In this document: positions 1 through 7,354 of the stretch, piece after piece
How the letters are laid out: each line of letters starts with the position of its first letter
Numbering within the stretch: position 1 is the first letter of the stretch
Source of the DNA: a virus
Virus record (IMG/VR): IMGVR_UViG_3300020020_000173
Coordinates: 1-21,102 of that record
Direction: 5' to 3' (one strand)
DNA length: 21,102 nucleotides
Notes under the pieces: generated by a model
Told to the model about the DNA's origin: nothing
The model's input: only the letters and a program-made list of their open reading frames with translations
The model's database searches: none
Position numbers and translations under genes: made by a program

Positions 1-167
1 CCAAGCTTGTAATGGGCATTGTCTCCGATATGCTGACCTTGGGCTCGGAAGTTCTTGGGATGACTTTCGCGCAATGCCTCCCGCAACACTTGCCATTGAC
101 TGGTCTGGAATAGGGCCTGACACCAGCCAACAAGCTGTTTATCGGAACGGAATTGGTCAAGAGTCAT
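1..167 (-). CDS. Small phage protein, C-terminus cut by window edge
   Basis: An open frame of 55 codons begins at ATG 167-165 and runs off the left edge without a stop. The start overlaps the TGA of the preceding glycosyltransferase by ATGA, as at most junctions of this operon, which argues that it is real and translationally coupled. The visible protein begins MTLDQFRSDKQLVGWCQALF and continues as a hydrophilic, probably helical chain with QWQVLREALRESHP. It resembles short 'MTLEQFR...' proteins that I recall from near capsid/scaffold genes of uncultured phages, but that is memory and not a search. Function unknown. No membrane segment or signal peptide is visible. If the family memory is right, capsid-assembly genes should follow to the left of the window. 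Confidence 0.75.
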   Translation of the reverse strand, partial: MTLDQFRSDKQLVGWCQALFQTSQWQVLREALRESHPKNFRAQGQHIGDNAHYKL

Positions 168-793
168 ATCCACTTATGAGGGTCTACCAAGTCGGGTTTG
201 GACGCAATCATTTCGTCGTAGGGCCGATTGCGCCCTTCATGGACAGGATGAAACACGATCTTCCTATCGGTAAAGTCGATGAAGTTATCTCCGAACTCGT
301 CTCGGAACCAATTGACGAACGCCGCATCCCAACGAGCATTGCCGATACGGAGATCCTCTGGCAGTACACGAGTCAACCTTCGCCAGATGTCTTGGCGGGC
401 GATAAAGATATCCCTGCCACGGTCATCTCCAAGAGTCGCCTCATCCCATTTACAGGTATTGGGGTCGAAATGGTAACGACGAGACGAGGCACAGACTTTC
501 CCCTTTGCCTGCATCATTCGCTCCAGGAATCGAATATCTGGACTTACTACAATATCAGCATTCAGAATGGCGGTGAACCCAGGCAAACTGCTGGCCATCG
601 CCACCATATTTTTTAGGGGCGGATATTGTTCGCTTGGAATGAACACCGTCTTGCGGCTTACAAGCTCCCTTTCCTCGGCGCCAAATAGCACAATGGCGCG
701 GGCCCATACCTCCCACGAACGCTTAGCCATAAGCTGGTTTCGCTTCCATTCCTCATCTTGGGCCAAAGGCCGGAATGAACTTACGGCATTCAT
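164..793 (-). CDS. Glycosyltransferase-like protein (GT-A fold), 209 aa
   Basis: This is a probable small nucleotide-sugar glycosyltransferase. The key signal is FTAILNADIVVSPD around residues 73-86, a hydrophobic strand ending in an Asp-containing N-A-D motif in the position of the GT-A DxD metal site. It is followed by a C-terminal half with SSRRYHFDP and a KIVFHPVHEGR segment typical of the end of the domain. No membrane segment or signal peptide is present, so it would act in the host cytoplasm. Its ATG overlaps the TGA of the upstream FkbM gene by ATGA, and its TGA overlaps the next start in the same way, so it is the last enzyme of a coupled sugar-modification cassette. The first strand of a classical GT-A domain is weak, so acceptor and donor cannot be named. 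Confidence 0.7.
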   Translation of the reverse strand: MNAVSSFRPLAQDEEWKRNQLMAKRSWEVWARAIVLFGAEERELVSRKTVFIPSEQYPPLKNMVAMASSLPGFTAILNADIVVSPDIRFLERMMQAKGKVCASSRRYHFDPNTCKWDEATLGDDRGRDIFIARQDIWRRLTRVLPEDLRIGNARWDAAFVNWFRDEFGDNFIDFTDRKIVFHPVHEGRNRPYDEMIASKPDLVDPHKWI

Positions 794-1479
794 TTAGGAC
801 GACAAAGCAGTTCTAATCCGCTGTCAGAGATTGATTCGTCCCCCATGACCACAGAGTAGGAATAACCCAACTTTTCCAAAAGGTCGTAGAGCATTTTGGG
901 TCTCACTCCATACCGAAATAACATAAGCGGGTTCATCTCAACCATCATTGCAGGACGACAGCGTTGGATTGTTTCAGTGGCTCCCCTGATAGCGAAGAAC
1001 TCAAACCCTTCCAAGTCTAACTTGATGAAACCCACATCTTGTAGGTGCAATGAATCCAGTGTAACAGCATTAACCATCACGTCCGATTGATCGATGCTGC
1101 TTAAGTGTGACGCACCCACGTTGGTGAAAGGACCAAGAGTGGATTTGCATTCACGATGGAACCAAAGCCCCTCATGCCGATCAGATAGTGCCAAAGGGTA
1201 AATATTAGCTCCGGGACAATTATAACGCAGGCATTCGACCATTTCCGGTCCAGGCTCAAAGGCGTGTACAAGCTCTGGGCTCCCAGCCTTTTCCATGTAG
1301 GCAATAGTATGGTCACCAAGGGCGGCACCGCCATCAACCACCTGCCTTCCGGGGGTGATGTGGGGCAGGTAATGCAGGGCAACACCATCGTCATGGCAGA
1401 GCTTTCCGCTCTCTTCGATCCACTCACAAAGCTGGTCTCTCTGGTCTAGCACCGCAATGCCATTTGGGAGAATCCTCAT
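790..1479 (-). CDS. FkbM-family SAM-dependent methyltransferase, 229 aa
   Basis: This belongs to the FkbM family of class I methyltransferases, which typically O-methylate sugars or polyketides. SAM motif I is VVDGGAALGDHT (residues 47-58), followed by the acidic strand HAFEPGP (72-78). The family hallmark strand IKLDLEGFE (about 152-160) precedes a VEMNP segment. I place the start at ATG 1479, giving MRILPNGIAV, because this ATG overlaps the TGA of the upstream methyltransferase by ATGA. An 11-codon longer frame from 1512 would overlap that gene by 37 bases. It sits between a Methyltransf_24-like enzyme and a glycosyltransferase, so its likely substrate is a sugar or glycan made by the cassette, for example a terminal hydroxyl on a virion or host surface glycan. 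The substrate is inferred and the family is clear. Confidence 0.9.
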   Translation of the reverse strand: MRILPNGIAVLDQRDQLCEWIEESGKLCHDDGVALHYLPHITPGRQVVDGGAALGDHTIAYMEKAGSPELVHAFEPGPEMVECLRYNCPGANIYPLALSDRHEGLWFHRECKSTLGPFTNVGASHLSSIDQSDVMVNAVTLDSLHLQDVGFIKLDLEGFEFFAIRGATETIQRCRPAMMVEMNPLMLFRYGVRPKMLYDLLEKLGYSYSVVMGDESISDSGLELLCRPK

Positions 1480-2222
1480 CGACGGACAAAGACCCCCAGG
1501 CTCGGGTTGCACTCCTTTGGATAACCATCACCCCATTCATTCAGGCAATCCACCTGTTCACAGGTTGGCAAAATATATCCATCGAGTTTAGTGCCAACAA
1601 GAGACAGGACATACGATCTGACTGGTGGCGGGGCGCGGTGGCTGGGAGTCTGCCACTCAGGCAGGTCATGCATCAGGATGATGGTGCCTTTACGTGTCAG
1701 CGGCCATAATGCCTCCAGTTCCTTGGTTGTATGCTCAACAGAATGGTCGCTATCCACGAACACTAAATCGAACGGCACCTCATCACCATAGAATTCGCTA
1801 ATCTTAAGCGACTCTGGGGTGGGTTGAGATTTGTGCCTAAGGATGTCCCTGAACTCGCGCTGTTCCCACCATGTCTTGTCATGGGCTGGCCGAAAGTCGA
1901 TGGACACAATCTTGGCTCCAGGCTTCCCGTATATAGCCCGCAGCATGTGCAGCGTGGTAAATCCGGTGCAGGTGCCAATTTCTAAGATCTTACGAGAATC
2001 CGTCATCGTGATGATGGCCTCTATGCACTCAGCGGTTTCTGGAGGGGTTATGAAACGAGGCTCGAATAGCGACTCGATCTTGGCCGTGATGGCAGCCCGA
2101 ATCGCCGCATTCTGCTTTCTCCGGGCCCACGCATCGCATTGCTCGGCGTACGGATTTGGACAGATTCCTACGCCATATCCATTGGCAGCAACTATCTTGG
2201 TTATCGCTTCGTGGTCAGTCAT
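1476..2222 (-). CDS. Class I SAM methyltransferase, Methyltransf_24-like, 248 aa
   Basis: A Rossmann-fold SAM-dependent methyltransferase of the Methyltransf_24/CmcI-like type. Residues 79-90 form motif I (ILEIGTCTGFTT), VSIDF (106-110) is the strand ending in the ribose-binding acid, and VFVDSDHSVEHT (154-165) followed by a MHD (184-186) is the characteristic metal/active-site region of this group. The first 60 residues are a helical extension with three cysteines in the protein's ends. The gene starts at an ATG that overlaps the glycosyltransferase TGA (ATGA) and ends overlapping the FkbM start, so it is translationally coupled to both. Related enzymes methylate sugars in antibiotic, LPS O-antigen and glycan clusters. 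With neighbours of that kind, glycan methylation is the best guess. No signal peptide or membrane helix. Confidence 0.87.
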   Translation of the reverse strand: MTDHEAITKIVAANGYGVGICPNPYAEQCDAWARRKQNAAIRAAITAKIESLFEPRFITPPETAECIEAIITMTDSRKILEIGTCTGFTTLHMLRAIYGKPGAKIVSIDFRPAHDKTWWEQREFRDILRHKSQPTPESLKISEFYGDEVPFDLVFVDSDHSVEHTTKELEALWPLTRKGTIILMHDLPEWQTPSHRAPPPVRSYVLSLVGTKLDGYILPTCEQVDCLNEWGDGYPKECNPSLGVFVRR

Positions 2223-3871
2223 TGCGCCATCCTTTCGGATTCCTCTGCACTTGCGACGTAATGCGGCTTTGTTTCGTTACCAAGGTAGCCCTCTATCTCT
2301 TTTCGGATCTGATCCGTAATCCCACCATGCGACCAGAAAGTTTTCTGTCTATCAGCCGGAGGCGGTGTCGTGTCCAGGTCAATCCAATGGTAACTGTGTC
2401 TGTGAAACCCCCAGGCGAAAGAGCCTAGCGTTGGATATTCAGCGAAGGTCTGCGGGAATTCATTTCGACCAGACAACACGTATGATTCAAACGGCTGGCC
2501 CTGTTTCTTCTCGATCCATCGCCGCATCTCAGGATACAGCCAGCGAGGATGGGCGCTTGGATGGCGGCACATCGTGTACATCTCCGCTTTTAGCTTAAGG
2601 GTCTTCTCCACCACAGCCTGCCACTGGGCACAATCGCTAATGACCTTGTTCACCGGGTCGTATAACCCAGCGTAACTGCGCCGCAACATGACCGGCTTAT
2701 CGTCTGTAATATAATTGTCCGGGGTGGTGTGAGTGTGGAAAATGCAATCGGCATCGATGTGAAAGATGATGTCGGATTCCTCGCACCACTCCTCTGCACG
2801 ACACTCCTGAACCATCTGGTGCAGTTTTCCCTTACCTGCTACCTCATCAAAGAACCTGAAGCGCAACATCGGGTGTTCGTAACAGGCCAACTTCTTGGCC
2901 TCCTCCGCGTCTTTGTGCGGCACCAGGATTACAATCTCAGTGAAGCCGTGAAGGAACTTGGTAAACCCACGAGCAGCATACTCCAGCCACTGGAAATCTT
3001 TGGCATGAGTCACTACCAGGATGCCAGATGTCCCCTTGTATTTGAGCGGTTTCTCCTCCCAAACTGCGGTGGGAGTAGAAGCAACCGCTGACACCCTTGG
3101 CGAGTCGGCTACCTGTGGAACCATCGCACTGGACGGGTCCGCGTAATAGATGCGTAATTGATCGATCAAACTACCATCTTTGCACCTATGGAATACGGCG
3201 AAGTTCAAGTCCACCAACCGCACGACATCTCGTGGATGAGTAAATGTCGGCAGTGCCCCCGATCCATTCCAGCACTTCCCATCTTCGGCCCTGATACACC
3301 AGCAATGCTGGAACAACTTATCAGCCGAATGCACCACGGACAGGATGTTGCCGGTATGCAGGGTCAACTCCTGACCCATCACAACATCCCATGCGGCTTC
3401 TTCAGTGCGAAAGGCTTGCTCGGAATATAAGGCTACGTTAGCCGGGTAAACCGCAGCCCCATTCATGTGTCCCATCCCATCAACGATGTGGCCCATGAAT
3501 GGCTTGCCAGCCTTCTCGTATTCCTTGGCGATGTCGCGCAGCCAATTGCTACGAATCGCCACTACGTCGGCTTCGATAAAGAACCACGGCTCATTAACCA
3601 CGGACGCAATGTAGCGGGCGCAGTTTTGCCAAGCCCAGTTGGGTGCGGCAGGCCAGCTTTTCTTAAGTGGAGCCGGATACCAAAGCGTAGTGACACCACT
3701 AAAATAACTTTCTGCCAGCCCCTTGAGCGCCGCCACCTTACTGGGAGGTGTTTGGTCGTCATGGGCGATGATTGCCTTAATAGCACTGGAACGGTCCAGC
3801 TCTTTCCACCAATGCATATTCTTGATGGCAAGATCGATGTCCTTATCGCAAGCGTGAATGACTACAACCAT
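2219..3871 (-). CDS. Two-domain glycosyltransferase, 550 aa
   Basis: The protein holds two consecutive GT-A-like domains. Domain 1 (about residues 1-250) opens with the strand MVVVIHACDKD and has WFFIEADVVAI near 97-107, with E-A-D in the place of a DxD metal motif. Domain 2 (about 280-550) opens with GILVVTHAKDFQWLEYAARG and carries DIIFHIDADCIF near 367-378, a good DxD motif. It resembles DUF6492-type glycosyltransferases. I chose ATG 3871, four bases after the upstream TAA. The longer frame from 3934 would overlap the previous gene by 59 bases. The end overlaps the methyltransferase start by ATGA. A bifunctional enzyme adding two sugars, or a duplicated catalytic/non-catalytic pair, would both fit. 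Expected to be cytosolic, since no membrane segment is visible. Donor and acceptor are unknown. Confidence 0.8.
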   Translation of the reverse strand: MVVVIHACDKDIDLAIKNMHWWKELDRSSAIKAIIAHDDQTPPSKVAALKGLAESYFSGVTTLWYPAPLKKSWPAAPNWAWQNCARYIASVVNEPWFFIEADVVAIRSNWLRDIAKEYEKAGKPFMGHIVDGMGHMNGAAVYPANVALYSEQAFRTEEAAWDVVMGQELTLHTGNILSVVHSADKLFQHCWCIRAEDGKCWNGSGALPTFTHPRDVVRLVDLNFAVFHRCKDGSLIDQLRIYYADPSSAMVPQVADSPRVSAVASTPTAVWEEKPLKYKGTSGILVVTHAKDFQWLEYAARGFTKFLHGFTEIVILVPHKDAEEAKKLACYEHPMLRFRFFDEVAGKGKLHQMVQECRAEEWCEESDIIFHIDADCIFHTHTTPDNYITDDKPVMLRRSYAGLYDPVNKVISDCAQWQAVVEKTLKLKAEMYTMCRHPSAHPRWLYPEMRRWIEKKQGQPFESYVLSGRNEFPQTFAEYPTLGSFAWGFHRHSYHWIDLDTTPPPADRQKTFWSHGGITDQIRKEIEGYLGNETKPHYVASAEESERMAQ

Positions 3872-3875
3872 AGTA

Positions 3876-4187
3876 TTACGAGAAACCGGATACCGGTATG
3901 GGTTGCCTGCCTGGCTCATAAGCCCAAACCTCATGCTTGGTTTTGCTTAGCATGAAAACATGCATCAGGTTCATCTTCCATTCGTTGGCCAGAGTTTGAT
4001 TTACACCATGAATCCACTCCTTGTATTGAGGGAATTCGACTGGAGTTGGATCGCCTCCCTCCCAGACTATTTTGGGACGGTGCTCCTGCCCAACGGATGG
4101 TTTGCCGTCAGTTGTGTAACGACAGCGCAGCCCCTTATCAAATTCCAGGACGAACTCTCTCATTTCAATTTGCAATCCTAATATCAC
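3876..4187 (-). CDS. Hypothetical protein, 103 aa
   Basis: I do not recognise this protein. It is a short soluble chain with an early MREFVLEFDKGLRCRY strand-like segment, a central PTPVEFPQYKEWIHGVNQ stretch and a C-terminal HVFMLSKTKHEVWAYEPG segment. The pattern suggests a small alpha/beta fold, without cysteine clusters, signal peptide or membrane helix. The reading frame opens with GTG at 4187, which overlaps the TGA of the zinc-ribbon gene by GTGA. An ATG at 4163 (MREFV...) is an equally possible start and would give 95 residues. Its stop lies four bases before the two-domain glycosyltransferase, so it is part of the same transcript. It could be an accessory factor of the cassette or an unrelated small phage gene. 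Confidence 0.65.
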   Translation of the reverse strand: MILGLQIEMREFVLEFDKGLRCRYTTDGKPSVGQEHRPKIVWEGGDPTPVEFPQYKEWIHGVNQTLANEWKMNLMHVFMLSKTKHEVWAYEPGRQPIPVSGFS

Positions 4188-4510
4188 TCTTTGCGCTCAA
4201 AGCCGCACTTTAGACATGAATAAACAATTGGATCGGAATACTCTGGCCCACTCTTATACTTCAACGGGAAGTGATTGCACTTTGGGCAAACGTTTGATTT
4301 TTTGCAGGCTGGGCAAAAGTGGACTGGCTTGCCTTTGAATTTGCCAGAAAACCAGCCAACCTTTTTAAGGACACAGGAAACCTGTCGCTCGATCCCTTTT
4401 GCGGTGTAAAAGTCGAAACGTTCTATTTCGTAACAAACTTCACCACAGTCAATAATTCCTATAATTTCCTTTTCGTCACACCAAACAGCAACCCCGTATG
4501 ATATGCTCAT
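4184..4510 (-). CDS. Small zinc-ribbon protein, three CxxC pairs, 108 aa
   Basis: The C-terminal half carries three CxxC pairs: CPAC (66-69), CPKC (75-78) and CLKC (99-102), the arrangement of a zinc ribbon or rubredoxin-like knuckle. Further cysteines stand at 11, 22, 26 and 46. The N-terminal half (residues 1-50) looks like a small beta-rich domain starting SYGVAVWCDEKEIIGI. The start ATG has a TGGAGA ribosome-binding site about 10 bases upstream, and the end overlaps the next frame by GTGA. GC is about 44 percent here, clearly below the neighbouring structural genes, which suggests recent acquisition. Such ribbons often bind nucleic acid or RNA polymerase, or simply stabilise a small fold. 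No specific role can be assigned. Confidence 0.72.
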   Translation of the reverse strand: MSISYGVAVWCDEKEIIGIIDCGEVCYEIERFDFYTAKGIERQVSCVLKKVGWFSGKFKGKPVHFCPACKKSNVCPKCNHFPLKYKSGPEYSDPIVYSCLKCGFERKE

Positions 4511-4516
4511 TCTGAT

Positions 4517-4624
4517 TCATCTCCAGCGTTTATTTTTGCAGGCCGGACAGGTTCTTGGCAGTCGAGTCATCCTTCTGATCCATGTGTGACGGCACCTTTT
4601 GCACTTAAGCTTTGCGACTTTCAT
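4517..4624 (-). CDS. Mini zinc-ribbon protein, 35 aa
   Basis: A 35-codon frame from ATG 4624 to TGA 4517 encodes MKVAKLKCKRCRHTWIRRMT followed by a second CPAC pair and an NKRWR end. The layout is CxxC (8-11), HTW, Arg-rich linker, CxxC (26-29), W, which is the classic minimal zinc ribbon of the 'CxxCGHxWxxR...CPxCxSxxW' type seen in many short bacterial, archaeal and phage proteins. It is strongly basic, so nucleic-acid binding is plausible. It ends six bases before the start of a second, larger zinc-ribbon gene, and the pair forms a low-GC patch between portal and glycosyltransferase genes. It is too short for standard gene callers, but the spacing of the cysteines and tryptophans is hard to explain by chance. 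Confidence 0.78.
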   Translation of the reverse strand: MKVAKLKCKRCRHTWIRRMTRLPRTCPACKNKRWR

Positions 4625-4632
4625 TGGTGAAA

Positions 4633-4653
4633 GCTCTCATAGTCTATAAGAGC
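4633..4653 (-). terminator. Possible weak hairpin after the portal gene
   Basis: An imperfect inverted repeat (GCTCT...AGAGC, with an inner ATA/TAT after one mismatch and a three-base loop) lies 17 bases beyond the portal stop. On the minus strand it is followed only by TTT, so any termination would be weak. It may instead act as an attenuator or RNA-processing site between the portal and the zinc-ribbon/sugar genes. Confidence 0.3.
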
Positions 4654-4665
4654 AACCAGTGTCAA
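4636..4665 (-). promoter_or_regulatory. Possible sigma70-like promoter before zinc-ribbon and sugar genes
   Basis: On the minus strand a perfect TTGACA (4665-4660) is followed after 18 bases by TATGAG (4641-4636), four of six matches to a -10 box. It lies in the only sizeable gap of the minus operon, between the portal stop and the mini zinc-ribbon start. Transcription would begin very near the ATG at 4624, giving an almost leaderless message, and the -10 overlaps the hairpin described here, so the call is tentative. Confidence 0.3.
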
Positions 4666-4669
4666 CAAC

Positions 4670-7003
4670 TTATTCCTCTTTAGATCCGTTCTTGTCTTTT
4701 ACGGCAGATTCGCGTTGTTGCAATTGAATCTTGGATGCGGATTGCAGATCGCTTATGACCATCTTTTGTCCACTTTGCAGGTCGCTATTACGCAGCTTTT
4801 GGTCGGCAGCCTGTTGGCGCAGTTGCATCTGATGCCGAGTCTTGGCTGCGGACAGGTCCAGTTTCGCCTTAGTTTCACTGGCCTTGAGGACAAACTCCGG
4901 GTCGGTGCCGCCATGAATGGCCTGAGCCCGCTGCATCGTCTGCTGTCCCTTTTGTTGCTCCATGGCCTGTTGTTCTAGCATCTTGCCCAACTTATCGTGG
5001 AACTGAGCCAAATCAGCCCAACGTCGTTGCATTTGTTCGACCACGTTTCCGCGAGTCGGATCGGCGCTGGCTTTCTCCAGGTGCTGCGCCAGGGCTGGCA
5101 TGATGGCATCTAGAAATGCGTAAACTTCTTGAGGATTGCCGCCTTGCTCCAAGCTCTTGGCGGCATCGCCTGCTGCGCTCAGGAACGTGCTGGCGAAGAC
5201 AAGGTTGTTCTGGGTGCCTGTGACTTGAGGTGGAACTCCGACCTTGGCTCCGGCCACTTGTGACACGGCAAAGGCGCGCTGGTCAGCCACGCTACTGCCG
5301 ATGTCGATGTCTGGATTATAGCGGTCAACCAAGGCTTGGCCGGCAATACTGGCGATGTAATCACTCAGTAGATTGTTACGGCCAGCCTCACTGGTCCACA
5401 GCGCCAGGGTGCCTAGTAATTTTTCCAGGCCCTGTTGGCGCATGAATTGGCTGCCCTGCCCAGTGATACGGGTGGCTTTGACCGATTCGATGTGTTCCAG
5501 AGCGATTCGTGGCACACCGCGTTTGGCGCATTTATCCTGGAATTGCTTGGCCAATCCGCCTCCAGGCTTGAATCCGTTCTGGCGAGGACAAGTGGCGCGC
5601 AAAAACTTCACTTCATAGAGCCGGTCCAACTGGTTGTAATAATGGTTGAGTTGGGTCTTGCCAAGGCGAGCCTGTTCGCTGGCACGGATGCTGGCTTCGT
5701 AAGCCGTGATTGGGTTGCCGCTCTCTTTGGTCAGTGATGGGGTATAGCTGGAAAGGTTGGAGGATACCAAACGACTCATCTCGCGGTGGAAAACAAGGCC
5801 ATCTTCGAGATAACTCCCGATGGGGATTTGCTGGACTTCGAACTGCGCTGGCACCTTCCCGTAATCGCCGAACTGGATGATGTTGAGTTGTTCGTTGGCG
5901 TTGGCCGTGGTTGGCCGGAAGAGGATCTTTGGCGCGAAAGTTTTGTCCGCAAGATTACACAGAAGCCGGTTCTGATATTCCATGGCAGAATACATCTTAA
6001 CCCCCATGCCGGTGACGGAATGGTGATAACCACCGCCGTCGTTGTCACTATACATGGGATGCACGATGTCCAACCATGACCGGAATCTGCCGATGTGCTG
6101 GAAGAGATAGTTAGTTTGTGTCTGCTGGAAGCCTTCGGGGTTTGGTACAACACAATGAGTGATACGTCCCTCTTCCTCACCTGGCAACGGGAACTCACGG
6201 AAGTAGTAATGCACGCACTGGATTACCTTGGATTGGGCCGAATACCAGTAGCTCTTGTTCTTGAGCATCTGCTGATGCCATTCCCAGGAGGAATACTGAC
6301 CACCGCTCTCAATCTTGGGGTGAGCCTGCATTATGGCTTGTTTGGTAGCCTCGATGTTCCAGCCCATAGCACGAGCGGCATCTTCTTTTCGTATGAAATC
6401 GTATAGTTCGGTGGCTTTGTAATCTCGCACTATTACGGCTTCCTCCCACCGGTTCACATCAGAGAGTGTGAAGTCTGAAACAATCAGGTTCTGATTAAGC
6501 ACCGCCTCGTTTCGCCAATCGCTGTCATCGGTAAATACAATTGGACCGGAACCGTAGAGTACCATCTCGTAATTGCTGATCTGGTTGACGTAATCCCATT
6601 GCGTGTCCTGCATCAATAACCACTGGAATTCTTCGGTAATGATGCGACTCCACATCTCTTGCTGGTCTGAGTTACCCCAGCCGGTGCGAATGGTGGCGAA
6701 GGACGGAGACTCGCTGAATACATCGTAATAGGCACCACGGGCCTGATTGAGATACATCTCGCTCACCCGCCAGTTGACGTTACATTGGTTGGCACGCCCC
6801 GCTCGCTTTAAATCCACGGCACGGTAAGGGGGGTTACCGTCAACCAGTCCCTTAACCAGTGCGCGCCGGCCAGATCGGCCCCTCTTCTCAGCATTCATCA
6901 TCTGCTGAATGCGGTAAGACGCCTCCAGGCAATCGCACATGCGGGTGTGTGGCACACGACCGTCTTCGGTCAGTGTCAGCAATCCATCGGTTCCTTCACT
7001 CAT
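4670..7003 (-). CDS. Portal protein, podovirus type, 777 aa
   Basis: The large portal (head-tail connector) forms the dodecameric ring through which DNA is packaged and ejected. Evidence is its length, its place one small gene after TerL, and the sequence character: an N-terminal helical region with RRALVKGLVDGNPPY, then NVNWRVSEMYLNQARGAYYD, a middle alpha/beta clip-like region and a long helical C-terminus. The last ~100 residues are Gln/Lys/Ala-rich, coiled-coil-like barrel sequence (QQKGQQTMQRAQ, RHQMQLRQQAADQ). I place the start at ATG 7003, MSEGTDGLLTL, because it overlaps the upstream TGA by ATGA. A 14-codon longer frame from 7045 would overlap that gene by 46 bases. It resembles the large portals of N4-like or other large podoviruses more than the ~500-aa siphovirus type. 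Confidence 0.87.
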   Translation of the reverse strand: MSEGTDGLLTLTEDGRVPHTRMCDCLEASYRIQQMMNAEKRGRSGRRALVKGLVDGNPPYRAVDLKRAGRANQCNVNWRVSEMYLNQARGAYYDVFSESPSFATIRTGWGNSDQQEMWSRIITEEFQWLLMQDTQWDYVNQISNYEMVLYGSGPIVFTDDSDWRNEAVLNQNLIVSDFTLSDVNRWEEAVIVRDYKATELYDFIRKEDAARAMGWNIEATKQAIMQAHPKIESGGQYSSWEWHQQMLKNKSYWYSAQSKVIQCVHYYFREFPLPGEEEGRITHCVVPNPEGFQQTQTNYLFQHIGRFRSWLDIVHPMYSDNDGGGYHHSVTGMGVKMYSAMEYQNRLLCNLADKTFAPKILFRPTTANANEQLNIIQFGDYGKVPAQFEVQQIPIGSYLEDGLVFHREMSRLVSSNLSSYTPSLTKESGNPITAYEASIRASEQARLGKTQLNHYYNQLDRLYEVKFLRATCPRQNGFKPGGGLAKQFQDKCAKRGVPRIALEHIESVKATRITGQGSQFMRQQGLEKLLGTLALWTSEAGRNNLLSDYIASIAGQALVDRYNPDIDIGSSVADQRAFAVSQVAGAKVGVPPQVTGTQNNLVFASTFLSAAGDAAKSLEQGGNPQEVYAFLDAIMPALAQHLEKASADPTRGNVVEQMQRRWADLAQFHDKLGKMLEQQAMEQQKGQQTMQRAQAIHGGTDPEFVLKASETKAKLDLSAAKTRHQMQLRQQAADQKLRNSDLQSGQKMVISDLQSASKIQLQQRESAVKDKNGSKEE

Positions 7004-7353
7004 AATGGCACTAGGGTATTCAGGCTGGCTTGACGCTGGGCGCAACCGTCGCAGCCCTGCAAGTTACTTCCGGTCATGTTATCGATAACCTTGGAGATGG
7101 GGTTTAGCACCACATGAACAATATCTCCCAATCCCCTAATAGCTTCTGTACAAACGCAATTGGGGGTGTTTCGGCAGATATTATCCTCGAATTCCTCGTT
7201 GTTCAGGACGAATCCGTTAGCCTTAACGTAGGCATCCACTTTATCGCGCAACAACGGAACGGTTATGGCTTGGAAGGTGGCTCCAGTTTGGGTGTGAACG
7301 TATATAAAGCCCTGGCCAACCACGTTGTCGGGGTAAGAAACACGCATTGGCAT
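7000..7353 (-). CDS. Hypothetical protein between TerL and portal, 117 aa
   Basis: I do not recognise a family. The protein opens MPMRVSYPDNVVGQGFIYVH, a short beta-like section, followed by a helical TVPLLRDKVDAYVKANGF stretch. The C-terminal half has four cysteines in two close pairs, CVC near residue 66 and CDGC near 101, which could bind metal. The gene starts one base after the TerL stop and its TGA overlaps the portal ATG, so it is translated with both. A position between terminase and portal suggests a role in packaging or head assembly. It is not an obvious small terminase: no helix-turn-helix was recognised and it lies downstream of TerL. No signal peptide or transmembrane helix. Confidence 0.7.
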   Translation of the reverse strand: MPMRVSYPDNVVGQGFIYVHTQTGATFQAITVPLLRDKVDAYVKANGFVLNNEEFEDNICRNTPNCVCTEAIRGLGDIVHVVLNPISKVIDNMTGSNLQGCDGCAQRQASLNTLVPL

Positions 7354-7354
7354 A

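Noticed and set aside
74-616. 180-aa plus-strand frame
   Set aside because: It is antisense to the small glycosyltransferase and to the ATGA-coupled partial gene at the left edge, both of which have better protein character.
1480-1512. 11-codon N-terminal extension of the FkbM gene
   Set aside because: It overlaps the upstream methyltransferase, while ATG 1479 forms the ATGA junction seen across the operon.
3872-3934. 21-codon N-terminal extension of the two-domain glycosyltransferase
   Set aside because: It overlaps the 103-aa gene by 59 bases. The domain begins exactly at MVVVIHACDKD after the nearer ATG.
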